Source of the DNA: Arcanobacterium_A bovis
Lineage (GTDB): Bacteria; Actinomycetota; Actinomycetes; Actinomycetales; Actinomycetaceae
Reading direction: 5' to 3' (one strand)
Length of the DNA: 64,000 bases
Assembly (NCBI RefSeq): GCF_042655305.1
Contig: NZ_JBHSLR010000003.1
Position 1 is the stretch's first letter. Every line of letters starts with the position of its first letter. Shown here piece after piece: positions 1 through 8,192 of this stretch. The position numbers and the translations under genes are program-made. The notes beneath the pieces were generated by a model. It had not been told where the DNA came from. It made no database searches and saw only the letters and a program-made list of their open reading frames with translations.

Positions 1-800
1 TAGTAGGCGCCTTTCGCTCGACCCTCGATCTTCAAGCTGGTCACGCCAGCGTCGAGCACGTCGTCCACATGTGCGAGTAGATTCATATCTTGGGAATTGA
101 ACAAGAACGTGCCCTGATCGGTGATCTCGACCGGAATGAACTGCCCCGGCCGTTTCTCCTCTACCACGTGATACTTCCATCGGCACGATTGCGCACAATC
201 GCCATGATTCGCATCGCGCCCGGTCGTATGCTGAGAAATTAAACATCTACCCGAAAATGCCATACACATCGAGCCGTGCACAAAGGCTTCAATCTCCAAC
301 TCTGGCGAAACATTAGCTCGAATATCGCGTATAGCAGCCAAATCGAGCTCGCGCGCCAAAACCACACGTGAAGCTCCAAGCTGCGCGAGCGCATTCGCTG
401 CCTGATAGTTCGTTACACCAGCCTGCGTGGAAATATGGATTTCGGTGTTCGGGGCCACCTGTCGCGCCGCCATGAGCACACCGATGTCTGAGACGATAAG
501 TGCATCCACACCAATCTCGCCAAGTTGCGCCATATATGCATTCATATCTGCAACTTCGCTACTTGTGGGCAAAATATTGCAGGTCACGAACAGGCGCGCG
601 CCACGTTCGTGTGCATATTTCACACCTTCATCGAAGTCTTCGAGCGTGAGGTTTCTCGGTGCCGTTCGCATTCCAAAAGCCTGTCCACCACAGTAAACAG
701 CATCCGCGCCGTAGTCGATTGCGGTTTTCAAAGTTTCGAGATTCCCAGCCGGAGCGAGGACTTCTGGTTTCTGACGTCGAGTTATCGGTGGAAAATTCAT
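1..800 (-). CDS. Peptidase U32 family protein (5' part, cut by window edge)
   Basis: The reading frame starts at an ATG whose complement is at 798-800 and runs off the left end of the window, so about 266 residues are visible and the C-terminal part is missing. The N-terminus has the U32 opening KPEVLAPAGNLETL followed by the DYGADAVYCGG segment. The U32 family signature is complete: EAFVHGSMCMAFSGRCLIS, with the two cysteines of the C-x(7)-C pair, and a further DCAQSCRWKY cysteine cluster follows. U32 proteins are usually annotated as collagenase-like peptidases; several act in tRNA or ubiquinone hydroxylation instead, so the substrate is open. The family call is firm, the function is not. 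Confidence 0.9.
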   Translation of the reverse strand, partial: MNFPPITRRQKPEVLAPAGNLETLKTAIDYGADAVYCGGQAFGMRTAPRNLTLEDFDEGVKYAHERGARLFVTCNILPTSSEVADMNAYMAQLGEIGVDALIVSDIGVLMAARQVAPNTEIHISTQAGVTNYQAANALAQLGASRVVLARELDLAAIRDIRANVSPELEIEAFVHGSMCMAFSGRCLISQHTTGRDANHGDCAQSCRWKYHVVEEKRPGQFIPVEITDQGTFLFNSQDMNLLAHVDDVLDAGVTSLKIEGRAKGAY

Positions 801-908
801 CAACACGTACCCCAGTCTAAAGGTTGGGCGGTGAATACTTCGAAGCGAGAACAGCTACTCTCATCACAGCGGCCGTATTGACTTCATAGCAGCGACACTT
901 TCCACTTG

Positions 909-988
909 CTAACCGTTACTAACCACTTTTAACCATTCCTAACCATTGCTAACTGTTACTAACCGTTACTAACCACTTTTAACCAAAC
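909..988. repeat. Eight tandem 10-bp repeats (cTAACCrtTa type) upstream of the ATPase gene
   Basis: Eight consecutive 10-bp units share a TAAC(C/T) core: ctaaccgtta, ctaaccactt, ttaaccattc, ctaaccattg, ctaactgtta, then ctaaccgtta, ctaaccactt and ttaaccaaac. Units 1-3 recur as units 6-8, so a 50-bp period overlies the 10-bp one. The spacing is close to one helical turn, which puts every TAACC on the same DNA face. The array ends about 70 bp before the GTG start of the next gene and lies between two divergent genes, so it could control either. It resembles an operator array or plasmid-type iterons; no protein is shown to bind it. Confidence 0.85.
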
Positions 989-1059
989 ATGTGCGATACT
1001 TGTAGTAAGGGACAAGACAATTTATAGAACAACATCTACAACGATTAGGAGCTTTAGCT

Positions 1060-2172
1060 GTGGAAGAACTTCCCAACCCGTTCACGCCGAGTTTTGGGCA
1101 AACTCCTGATCGCCTAGCTGGCCGCACCTACCTGATGCAACAAATTGACCGGGCGTTTAGTTCAAACTCCCGCCACCCAGAACTTACTGCAATATATTCG
1201 GGAGCGCGCGGCACTGGAAAAACTACTCTTTTATCGGAAACAGCCCGAATTGCTACTGAACACGGATGGATAACAGCAAGCACCACAGCCTTGCCTGGCA
1301 TGCTTGACGATATCGAATTAATTGCAAAGCGCCAAGCAAATGACCTAATTTCCGACACCAAAACTACAGCGCGCATCAAAAAGCTCGGCATCCCCAAACT
1401 CGTCGAAGTCGAATTCACTAACGAGCAAACTCCGCTTTCAAACTGGCGAAGCCGGATGACTCAGTTACTCGACGCTCTCGAACAGTTTAGCTCAGGGCTG
1501 CTCATTACTGTCGACGAAATCGATCCCACTCTCGACGAGATGATCGAGCTCGCGGCAGTGTATCAACATTTCGTGCGTGAGAATCGGCGAGTAGCGCTGA
1601 TCATGGCCGGCCTACCACAAGCAGTTTCCCAGCTACTTAGCAGTAAATCAGCCTCATTCGTACGTCGTGCCAATATCCATAAATTAGGAAACATCCCAGA
1701 CTTCGATGTGCGTTCAACTCTTCTCAAAACAATTAACGACGGCGGGCGTACAATATCCGACGAGGCTCTCACCTGCGCCGTTTCTAATATCGGCGGCTTC
1801 GCCTACCTCCTCCAACTAGTCGGCTTTCGGGCGTGGGATATCTCCCCCACCCAAGTAGAAATTACCTTGGAAGATGTTCAACAAGGCGTGAGAATTGCTC
1901 AAGTAGAAATGGAAGACCGGATTCTACGCACTACATACAACGAACTCTCGCCAAGCGATATTAAGTTCCTCGAAGCTATGCTACCTGATGCCAACGAAAG
2001 CGCAATTTCCGATATAACCACAAGGCTAAACTGGTCAAGCGCCCAAGTGGGAAAATATCGTCGGCGCCTTATCGACGCGGGCATTATCGGCGAACGGCGT
2101 CGCGGTGTCGTTGGTTGGGATCTACCATTCTTCCGAAACTTTATTGAATCAATGACACAAGGAATCTCATGA
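1060..2172 (+). CDS. ORC/CDC6-type AAA+ ATPase with C-terminal winged helix
   Basis: This 370-residue protein begins at a GTG preceded by AGGAGC at 1047-1052. The Walker A loop is SGARGTGKTT (residues 47-56) and the Walker B is LLITVDEID with D152/E153. The opening NPFTPSFGQTPDRLAGR is typical of the bacterial ATP-binding proteins related to ORC/CDC6. The last 80 residues read as a winged helix, with LSPSDIKFLEAML followed by a helix-turn-helix-like stretch and RRRLIDAGIIGERRRG. No membrane or export segment is visible. The stop codon overlaps the next start by four bases, so the two genes are translationally coupled. The cellular role is unknown; ATP-dependent DNA binding is a reasonable inference. 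Confidence 0.8.
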   Translation: MEELPNPFTPSFGQTPDRLAGRTYLMQQIDRAFSSNSRHPELTAIYSGARGTGKTTLLSETARIATEHGWITASTTALPGMLDDIELIAKRQANDLISDTKTTARIKKLGIPKLVEVEFTNEQTPLSNWRSRMTQLLDALEQFSSGLLITVDEIDPTLDEMIELAAVYQHFVRENRRVALIMAGLPQAVSQLLSSKSASFVRRANIHKLGNIPDFDVRSTLLKTINDGGRTISDEALTCAVSNIGGFAYLLQLVGFRAWDISPTQVEITLEDVQQGVRIAQVEMEDRILRTTYNELSPSDIKFLEAMLPDANESAISDITTRLNWSSAQVGKYRRRLIDAGIIGERRRGVVGWDLPFFRNFIESMTQGIS

Positions 2173-3890
2173 ACAACCAAAAGCTCACGCAGCACAGCTC
2201 ACCAATCCGAGTTTCGTCTATCGACGCGCTACTGCTCAATATCCGCAGGTCAGTGATTGGCGACGGCGAGCCAATCGAAAGCCCGTACGGCGTACGTCCG
2301 CTCATTTATGCCGATTACACTGCATCGGGCCGCAGCCTCACGTTCATTGAGGATTTCATTAAGGACCACGTGCTTCCGTGGTACGCCAATACTCACACCG
2401 AAACCTCGAGCACCGGTGCGCAAACAATGCAGTTTCGCGAAAATTCTCGCAGTATCATTTCCGCAGCTCTTGGCGGCAGCGCAGATGTGAGCGTCATTTT
2501 CACCGGTGCAGGCGCAACCGCGGCCATCGACAAGCTCATCGGCATATTGGGGCTGCGTATCCCCAGCGTTCTGGAGGATCGTTACCAACTTTCCCAACAT
2601 ATTCCTGACGCCGAACGCCCAGTTGTGTTCGTCGGCCCCTACGAACATCATTCCAACGAACTTCCGTGGCGCGAATCAATTGCCACCGTCGTCGCCATTC
2701 GGGAAGACTGTGCTGGGCGAATCGATCTCACCCACCTCGCTGAAGAACTCGAGAAATACGGTGATCGACCACTCAAGATTGGCTCATTCTCGGCCGCCTC
2801 GAATGTGTCGGGAATCCTCAGTGACGTACACGCAATAGCTGAGCTACTCCACAAACATGAAGCGCTCGCGTTCTTCGATTACGCAGCTTGCGCGCCGTAT
2901 ATTAGCCTCGATATGACTGCGTGCGCCGAGGGTCCCGCTGCCTATGCCGACGCAATTTTCTTTAGCCCGCACAAATTTGTAGGTGGGCCAGGAACTCCCG
3001 GAATTTTGGCGGTGCGAAATGAACTCGTCAAGAATCGCGTACCTGTTGTGCCAGGCGGTGGCACAGTTGCTTATGTTGGCCCGCGCGATCACGATTACCT
3101 CGCCGACATCATTCACCGCGAAGAAGCAGGCACACCGGCAATTGTGGAGTCAATCCGTGCTGGACTCGTCATGCAGCTCAAGCAAGCCGTTGGAGTGCAT
3201 GAAATCCATGAACGCGAACAAGAGTTTCTACAGCAGGCGCTGCGTGTATGGAACAAAGAGTCAGGAATTTGCATCCTCGGCCCGCTCGACGTGCCACGAC
3301 TTCCAATCATTTCTTTTGTGGCTCGTGATCCACAGGGAAACGCGCTCCACCACGGATTCACAGTTGCCCTGCTCAACGACCTTTTCGGTATCCAAGCACG
3401 CGGCGGCTGTTCGTGCGCTGGCCCATACGGACACCGCCTTCTCGGGATCGACGAATCCCTCACGCCACGTTTTGAGGAACTTATTACCACAGGTTATGAA
3501 GGTATCAAGCCCGGTTGGGCACGCCTAGGTTTCAATTATTTTATCGATGAGGCCACGGCGGATTTCATTATTGAAGCAGTGCGTATGGTAGGTGAACACG
3601 GCTGGCGTCTCCTGCCCGATTATCGTTTCAATACCCAAACCGGCGTGTGGCGCCATCGCGACCTCGGCGAAGACCATTCCCTCCATCTCAACCAGCTCGC
3701 CTACGACCAAAACGGCGAATTGGTGTTCCCGCAGCGTCCGCGCCCAATCACGCCCACGATGGAGCAGATTCTCGACGACGCGCGGGAAGTATTTGCCAAA
3801 GGCGCCACGAGCATTTCTGACGACGGCGTCGTCAACGAGGCTTTCGACACGTTACGTACGTTCGTGCTTCCTGCTGCTTGTTTGGACTGA
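2169..3890 (+). CDS. Class V aminotransferase (cysteine desulfurase-like), extended form
   Basis: This 573-residue PLP enzyme of the aminotransferase class V / NifS-like fold starts inside the stop of the ATPase gene (ATGA overlap). The lysine for the Schiff base is K269 in FFSPHKFVGGPGTPG. The active-site cysteine region is GGCSCAGPYGH (C414, C416). The N-terminal YADYTASGRSL and TSSTGAQTMQFREN segments are typical of a large desulfurase-like subgroup. About 130 residues after the catalytic domain extend beyond a standard 400-residue NifS. No Fe-S assembly partner is nearby, so cysteine desulfurase activity is possible but unproven; pairing with an ORC-like ATPase is unusual. Confidence 0.85.
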   Translation: MNNQKLTQHSSPIRVSSIDALLLNIRRSVIGDGEPIESPYGVRPLIYADYTASGRSLTFIEDFIKDHVLPWYANTHTETSSTGAQTMQFRENSRSIISAALGGSADVSVIFTGAGATAAIDKLIGILGLRIPSVLEDRYQLSQHIPDAERPVVFVGPYEHHSNELPWRESIATVVAIREDCAGRIDLTHLAEELEKYGDRPLKIGSFSAASNVSGILSDVHAIAELLHKHEALAFFDYAACAPYISLDMTACAEGPAAYADAIFFSPHKFVGGPGTPGILAVRNELVKNRVPVVPGGGTVAYVGPRDHDYLADIIHREEAGTPAIVESIRAGLVMQLKQAVGVHEIHEREQEFLQQALRVWNKESGICILGPLDVPRLPIISFVARDPQGNALHHGFTVALLNDLFGIQARGGCSCAGPYGHRLLGIDESLTPRFEELITTGYEGIKPGWARLGFNYFIDEATADFIIEAVRMVGEHGWRLLPDYRFNTQTGVWRHRDLGEDHSLHLNQLAYDQNGELVFPQRPRPITPTMEQILDDAREVFAKGATSISDDGVVNEAFDTLRTFVLPAACLD

Positions 3891-4029
3891 AACAAAACAT
3901 CACGCATATCAAATATCGCACCGTACTCACGCCTCTAAATTGGGGGCGGGAGAAGTTTTCTAAATCATATTGCGCCAAGATTCCGCATGCGCGTATTCTT
4001 GAATCAGAAAGAAAGCAAGGTGATTCACT

Positions 4030-4368
4030 ATGATTCCAGATGATTTTGGAAGCCGCTTACGGGAGATCCGTGAGCAGCGCAATCTTTCCGGTCGCGACTT
4101 AGCACAACAGCTTGATAACGTCATTTCACAATCGGGAATTTGCCGCCTTGAAAAAGGAACAAAGCTTCCGACTGCCTCTGAATTATTGGCTTTGAGTTGG
4201 GCACTTGGTGTGAGTATTGATGAACTGATTGATGAGCATAAACTCAGTGATCGGGTTCGCTATGTTGCTCGTTCAACCAGCAATCCAGATTTGAAGTCTG
4301 CCCGCGATGCACTTCTTCCATATCTGCAGCTGAGGATCACACTCAACCAAGTTAATGATTGTCACTAA
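4030..4368 (+). CDS. XRE-family transcriptional regulator
   Basis: This 112-residue protein carries a Cro/CI helix-turn-helix at about residues 7-62: LREIREQRNLSGRDLAQQL, then SQSGICRLEKGTKLPTASELL and LGVSIDELI. The C-terminal 45 residues are short and charged, with no further domain recognised. An AAGCAAGG ribosome binding site lies at 4013-4020. It is followed after 12 bp by a Zn-protease gene and then a PIN gene, all on the same strand. XRE regulators paired with COG2856 proteases usually repress the module and are cleaved or inactivated by the protease; here that role is inferred from context. Confidence 0.85.
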   Translation: MIPDDFGSRLREIREQRNLSGRDLAQQLDNVISQSGICRLEKGTKLPTASELLALSWALGVSIDELIDEHKLSDRVRYVARSTSNPDLKSARDALLPYLQLRITLNQVNDCH

Positions 4369-4380
4369 AGGTAGTTTTAT

Positions 4381-5199
4381 ATGGCAAATAAAAACGTTTC
4401 GCCTTCAATAGAAGGCAGAGTGTTAGCGGAGAATTTTCGTAACATACACAGTCTTGGGACTGGGCCGCTTCTAAACGTTTTTGATGCAGTCAAATTTATT
4501 AGTGTAGATATTATTGTGTTGCCATTAGGTGACAACACTGATGCGCTTACGATTTCTGATCCACAATCGGGATTAATGACGATCGGAATAAACACCACTA
4601 ATAATGCGTATCGCCAACGGTTCAGCATCGCACACGAAATTGGACATATAGTCGCCGGTGATTTGTCACCTTCTACGGAGATATTTGAATGCCAATCACA
4701 GAGTCCCGAGGAAACACGAGCACATTCTTTTGCTAGACATCTATTATGCCCAATTACTGCTCTACATAGTCATTTTGACAGCACAACCAAGGTCACAATC
4801 GAGGATCTCTCTCATGTTGTGCGCACATTCAAAGTGACACCACACGTTGCCGCTATACAACTTAAAGATGCAGGGATCATCAACCAAATACAATCTGACG
4901 AATTTTACAAAATATCAACGCGAACACTTGCTTCGCGATTCGGTTGGCGCGAAGAATTTGATATTGACTGTGAAATATCCCAGAAGTTTTTCCCATCTCC
5001 TCAGCTAGTTCTGGATGCAACTAACGCCTATCGCCATGGACTCGTATCGATTGGAGCTGTTGCAACAGCGCGAGGAAAAGATGTTGATGAAATTCAAAAG
5101 GAAATTGCTGAAGCTATGGAAATTGATAGCTCCACACCTCAGAAACATGCGCCACGAGACACGCATCCTTTTGACGAGCTGAACGACTTCTTCGGCTGA
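4381..5199 (+). CDS. ImmA/IrrE-family metallo-endopeptidase
   Basis: This 272-residue protein has the zincin motif HEIGH at residues 85-89 (SIAHEIGHIVAGDL) and the third ligand in ETRAHSFARHLLCP (E111), the classic ImmA/IrrE (COG2856) layout. ImmA of ICEBs1 and IrrE/PprI of Deinococcus cleave XRE-type repressors, and the upstream neighbour is such a regulator. The roughly 130 residues after the protease core contain a helical part and a short KDVDEIQKEIAEAMEID segment. The ribosome binding site AAAGGTAG at 4368-4375 overlaps the end of the preceding gene. The three genes form one tight operon. The peptidase fold is firm; the substrate is inferred. Confidence 0.9.
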   Translation: MANKNVSPSIEGRVLAENFRNIHSLGTGPLLNVFDAVKFISVDIIVLPLGDNTDALTISDPQSGLMTIGINTTNNAYRQRFSIAHEIGHIVAGDLSPSTEIFECQSQSPEETRAHSFARHLLCPITALHSHFDSTTKVTIEDLSHVVRTFKVTPHVAAIQLKDAGIINQIQSDEFYKISTRTLASRFGWREEFDIDCEISQKFFPSPQLVLDATNAYRHGLVSIGAVATARGKDVDEIQKEIAEAMEIDSSTPQKHAPRDTHPFDELNDFFG

Positions 5200-5216
5200 T
5201 TAGAGGAAGAACACAC

Positions 5217-5804
5217 ATGAGCAGTCGGAGTTCTTTCATCATTGCAGATACGAGCGTTCTTCTATGTTTTATATGCTCGAACAATGAAACATTGCTAATA
5301 AACTTCGACCCCCAAAGAGTTATATATGTTCCCCAGGCAGTTGCTGACGAAATGGAACGCAAGCTCACAGATAGGCAATTTAGTTGTGGAAGCCTCACAT
5401 GGAATACGCTAATTTCAAGCAATCGTATCCACATTCTTGAAGAACCACCGACTCTACTCAAGATTGTGCGCGGCTGGGCAGGTGTGCGTTTTTCAAAGGA
5501 AGGTGGACTTGCTAAGAACCTTGGAGAATACATGGCGATCGCCCATTGTATAGAACAGTCTCAACAAAATCCGCATCATAATATTGCACTAATTATTGAT
5601 GACGGCGGTGGACAAGAACTTGCACGTAAGCGACAGGTGAAGACTTTTGATTCAGCGTATGTCATAGCACGTGCCGTCCAACTTAAGCAGATAAACACAA
5701 GATCTGAAGCAAAGAACGTATGGGAGCAGCTCAACAAATTTGGCATTCTGGATCCATTCGACCGCACGATTCTCAATGACCCGAGACTATATCGGCAAAC
5801 ATAA
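5217..5804 (+). CDS. PIN-domain-like nuclease, third gene of the XRE/ImmA cassette
   Basis: This 195-residue protein shows a PIN-like arrangement of acidic residues: D11 in FIIADTSVLL, E45 in VADEMERK, E104 in LGEYMAIAHC and D128/D129 in LIIDDGGGQELA. PIN domains are Mg-dependent RNases typical of VapC-type toxins. It is longer than most VapC proteins (about 130-140 residues), with an added C-terminal tail ending in DPFDRTILNDPRLY. AGAGGAAG at 5201-5208 is a good ribosome binding site and the gap to the protease gene is 17 bp. The adjacent antitoxin-like XRE and the protease suggest a regulated toxin or stress effector; identification rests on motifs alone. Confidence 0.7.
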   Translation: MSSRSSFIIADTSVLLCFICSNNETLLINFDPQRVIYVPQAVADEMERKLTDRQFSCGSLTWNTLISSNRIHILEEPPTLLKIVRGWAGVRFSKEGGLAKNLGEYMAIAHCIEQSQQNPHHNIALIIDDGGGQELARKRQVKTFDSAYVIARAVQLKQINTRSEAKNVWEQLNKFGILDPFDRTILNDPRLYRQT

Positions 5805-5929
5805 TGCATTCAGGAAATATTCAGGAACGCACGCAATCATGGAGTATGTCCGTTTCACTCCCTGTCGCATAAGCACGATAAGCAGGGCATAAACACCAAT
5901 CTACGAGCCTCAGAAAGGATAAGTATTTT

Positions 5930-6385
5930 ATGAAGCTCTACCTAGACAAGACATTCCCGCAAATCTACGAAGCACTGAACAATGTTTCGGAAATTTCGAA
6001 GCAAGTGAGCAACGAGGTTGGTCTTGATCCCACTACTGTGGAACTGGCATTAATCCGCGCAAGCCAGCTGAATCAGTGCGCAACGTGCCTATCTGTTCAT
6101 ATTCCGCGGGCACTTCAAGCCGGTCTACCTCAACAGAAAATCGATCTGCTTCCATCCTGGCGTGAAGCTCGAGATACCTACTCCGACGAAGATCGTGCAG
6201 CTATTGAGCTTGCTGAAACTATCACGTTGCTCCCACCACGCGAGAAGAATAGCAAGGCTGCACAGCGTGCTGCGGAAGTCTTTTCGCGCGAACAAGTTGC
6301 CGCCTTGGAGTGGTCAATCATCTTGATCAACGCCTACAACCGGATCTCGATTATGTCTGAACATCCAGTGCGCAAGGCTCGCTAG
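5930..6385 (+). CDS. AhpD-like carboxymuconolactone decarboxylase family protein
   Basis: This 151-residue all-helical protein has the AhpD redox motif: C50-A-T-C53 followed by H57 in NQCATCLSVHIPRAL. This matches the alkylhydroperoxidase core domain, in which the CxxC pair and histidine reduce peroxides through a lipoylated partner. The segment DEDRAAIELAETITLL is the usual second helix pair. CAGAAAGGAT upstream gives a ribosome binding site. It stands alone, with no ahpC or lipoamide gene beside it, so its electron donor cannot be read from context. The family is clear; peroxidase activity is inferred. Confidence 0.85.
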   Translation: MKLYLDKTFPQIYEALNNVSEISKQVSNEVGLDPTTVELALIRASQLNQCATCLSVHIPRALQAGLPQQKIDLLPSWREARDTYSDEDRAAIELAETITLLPPREKNSKAAQRAAEVFSREQVAALEWSIILINAYNRISIMSEHPVRKAR

Positions 6386-6394
6386 GCCAGCCCT

Positions 6395-6464
6395 TTAGCG
6401 AGCTAGTTCGCCAACCAGTTGCGTTAGCACAGTACGTTAATGAGCTAGCTAACCAGCTCGCTAA
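6395..6464. repeat. Inverted repeat between convergent genes, overlapping the MFS stop
   Basis: TTAGCGAGCT at 6395-6404 pairs with AGCTCGCTAA at 6455-6464. The right arm lies within the last codons of the MFS gene. The stem could end transcription from either side, but no T-run follows, so a terminator role is weak. Confidence 0.35.
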
Positions 6465-7782
6465 TCAGCTCATTGCCCAGTTCAAGCTCCTGAGCTGCAG
6501 CTACCCGCTTGTTCATCCATACAAGCAAACCCGCTGCAAGTGCGCCAACGGCACTAACCACAGCCATCAACACAAAGATCTGCGTAAACGCTGCTCCTGG
6601 TTCCGATTCATGTGCATCAAGAATCCGACCGTTAATCGTCATCGCCCACAATATGCAGGCGAAACCAAGAAATGAATTAACGGCCATCGCTGAACCAACC
6701 TGATAGCTAGGCAGGTGCAGTTCCGCCACGGGAGCTTGCTGGATGCCAGTGCCCATAATCACCACAAAAGTGAGTGCCACGATTCCGACGATGGCTCCAA
6801 CGAGCCACGTCGGATTCTTGGGCAACACAGCCAAATAAACCATGATTGCAGTGGCACTAAGCGAGACGATAAGTAGCGTTTTTGCGGCAGACTTTACGAT
6901 CTTATCTGAGATCAATCCGCCAATAATTCCGCCACTCACACCAAAAATAATCGTGCTCAGCACTGAGAACCACGAGGCATTCGCTTCGCTCATTCCATAC
7001 GCGCGGGTGAGGAAAGGTTCCGTGTAGAAGATCGTCATATAAACCCAGTACACGCACATACCACAAATTCCAGCACTCCATACTCGCGCAATTTTCAGCG
7101 TTGCAACCAACGCGAAAAACGCCTGTTTCGCAGAAACCTGAACGGCGTCGTCGTAATCTGGAACGTGCCCTTCCACGCGCGGATCGCCCGGAACGAAACG
7201 ATAAATAAACACAATCATCGGAATGGTGAGCAGGGCATATACAATCATGCCGCCTTTGAACACGAGCATCGATCCGCCGGCGAGGGTCAAAATTCCAATG
7301 AGGATACCGTTGAGCACAGCCTCGCCGCCCGCCCGCAGCGCAGCGAGCGTACCAAGCCCCACGCCTTTATTGGCGCGCCCTGAATAGAGCGCCACTCCTT
7401 TAACCACCGCCGGCCAAAATATAGCGTCAAGCACTCCCCACGTGAATGTCACGAACATCAAGATGCTGAATGACGGACGAACAAGAATGATAAACAAGGA
7501 GCTGAACAGGCGATATACCAAGCCGCTGATCAACACCACTCGCACATTAAACCGGTTGTTGACCCAACCTCCGGGGATGTAGAAGAACATCGCCACACCG
7601 AGCATCGTGAAGAGCAGGCCAAATTGGGTGTCGGTGAGGCCGTAGTAGTCGATGAGTTTGTCGTAAAACGGAATCTTGAGCGACTCGAAGGCCGAATACA
7701 CAAGCTGACCTGAGAAAACGATAGTGAAGAAAGCCGAAACCTGCTCTCGAGTTTCAAAGCCGTTCTTGCGCAGTATGCTCAC
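6445..7782 (-). CDS. MFS transporter
   Basis: This 445-residue protein has about twelve hydrophobic segments and the MFS N-terminal pattern with the loop IPGGWVNNRFNVRVVLISG between helices 2 and 3. The second half repeats it with IIGGLISDKIVKS. The start is a GTG with the ribosome binding site GAGGTG eight bases upstream; the next in-frame ATG is well inside the first membrane segment. The C-terminal tail is cytosolic and charged. It is convergent with the AhpD-like gene and divergent from the iron-uptake operon. The substrate cannot be told from sequence. Confidence 0.85.
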   Translation of the reverse strand: MSILRKNGFETREQVSAFFTIVFSGQLVYSAFESLKIPFYDKLIDYYGLTDTQFGLLFTMLGVAMFFYIPGGWVNNRFNVRVVLISGLVYRLFSSLFIILVRPSFSILMFVTFTWGVLDAIFWPAVVKGVALYSGRANKGVGLGTLAALRAGGEAVLNGILIGILTLAGGSMLVFKGGMIVYALLTIPMIVFIYRFVPGDPRVEGHVPDYDDAVQVSAKQAFFALVATLKIARVWSAGICGMCVYWVYMTIFYTEPFLTRAYGMSEANASWFSVLSTIIFGVSGGIIGGLISDKIVKSAAKTLLIVSLSATAIMVYLAVLPKNPTWLVGAIVGIVALTFVVIMGTGIQQAPVAELHLPSYQVGSAMAVNSFLGFACILWAMTINGRILDAHESEPGAAFTQIFVLMAVVSAVGALAAGLLVWMNKRVAAAQELELGNELISELVS

Positions 7783-8192
7783 GTATTCACCTCATGTTTT
7801 ATTGCTGCTCTGTAGCGTCTGCCTACAGTTTTTTGGACGACGCCGATCTGGGGAGTCCACGCTCTTACTCACCCACGCCTGACGCCGTTCACCACAGGTG
7901 AGACTACCGTGCCATAGCTCTATTTGTGAGGACAAAACTCCGCTGTTTCGCAGGTGCCTACGCTCGTCATTTACCTCCTAATCAGGAACGATCCAGCTAC
8001 GCTCACATTGCATTGTGACGAAATCCGCTCTAGTTTATTTTCGCAAGAAATTGCTTGCTTAATTCCGCATCCGGAGCTCTTTTCCACATCTATCTTCTTG
8101 AACCTGCACCATATGATTGATAACTTAGGTGAGCCTAAGTTTAAGCGATACAGGTGTATTTGTATCAAACAAGTATCTCGGAAAGGACACCC
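7783..8192. other. 410-bp divergent promoter region between MFS gene and iron operon
   Basis: No convincing gene lies here. The right end holds the DtxR-type palindrome at 8123-8140 and a promoter for the iron genes. The left end supplies the leader of the MFS gene. The middle shows no repeat or strong hairpin. Confidence 0.6.
8098..8143 (+). promoter_or_regulatory. Promoter with overlapping DtxR/IdeR-type iron box
   Basis: ACTTAGG-tgag-CCTAAGT at 8123-8140 is a perfect 7-bp palindrome with a 4-bp centre. It resembles the actinobacterial DtxR box (TTAGGTTAGSCTAACCTWA). A candidate -35 TTGAAC (8098-8103) and -10 TAACTT (8121-8126) are separated by 17 bp, so the box covers the -10. This is the layout expected for iron-dependent repression of the import genes that start at 8193. 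DtxR binding is inferred from motif and context. Confidence 0.75.

Noticed and set aside
909..988. CRISPR-like array
   Set aside because: The units are only 10 bp and directly adjacent with no spacers; no cas gene is near.
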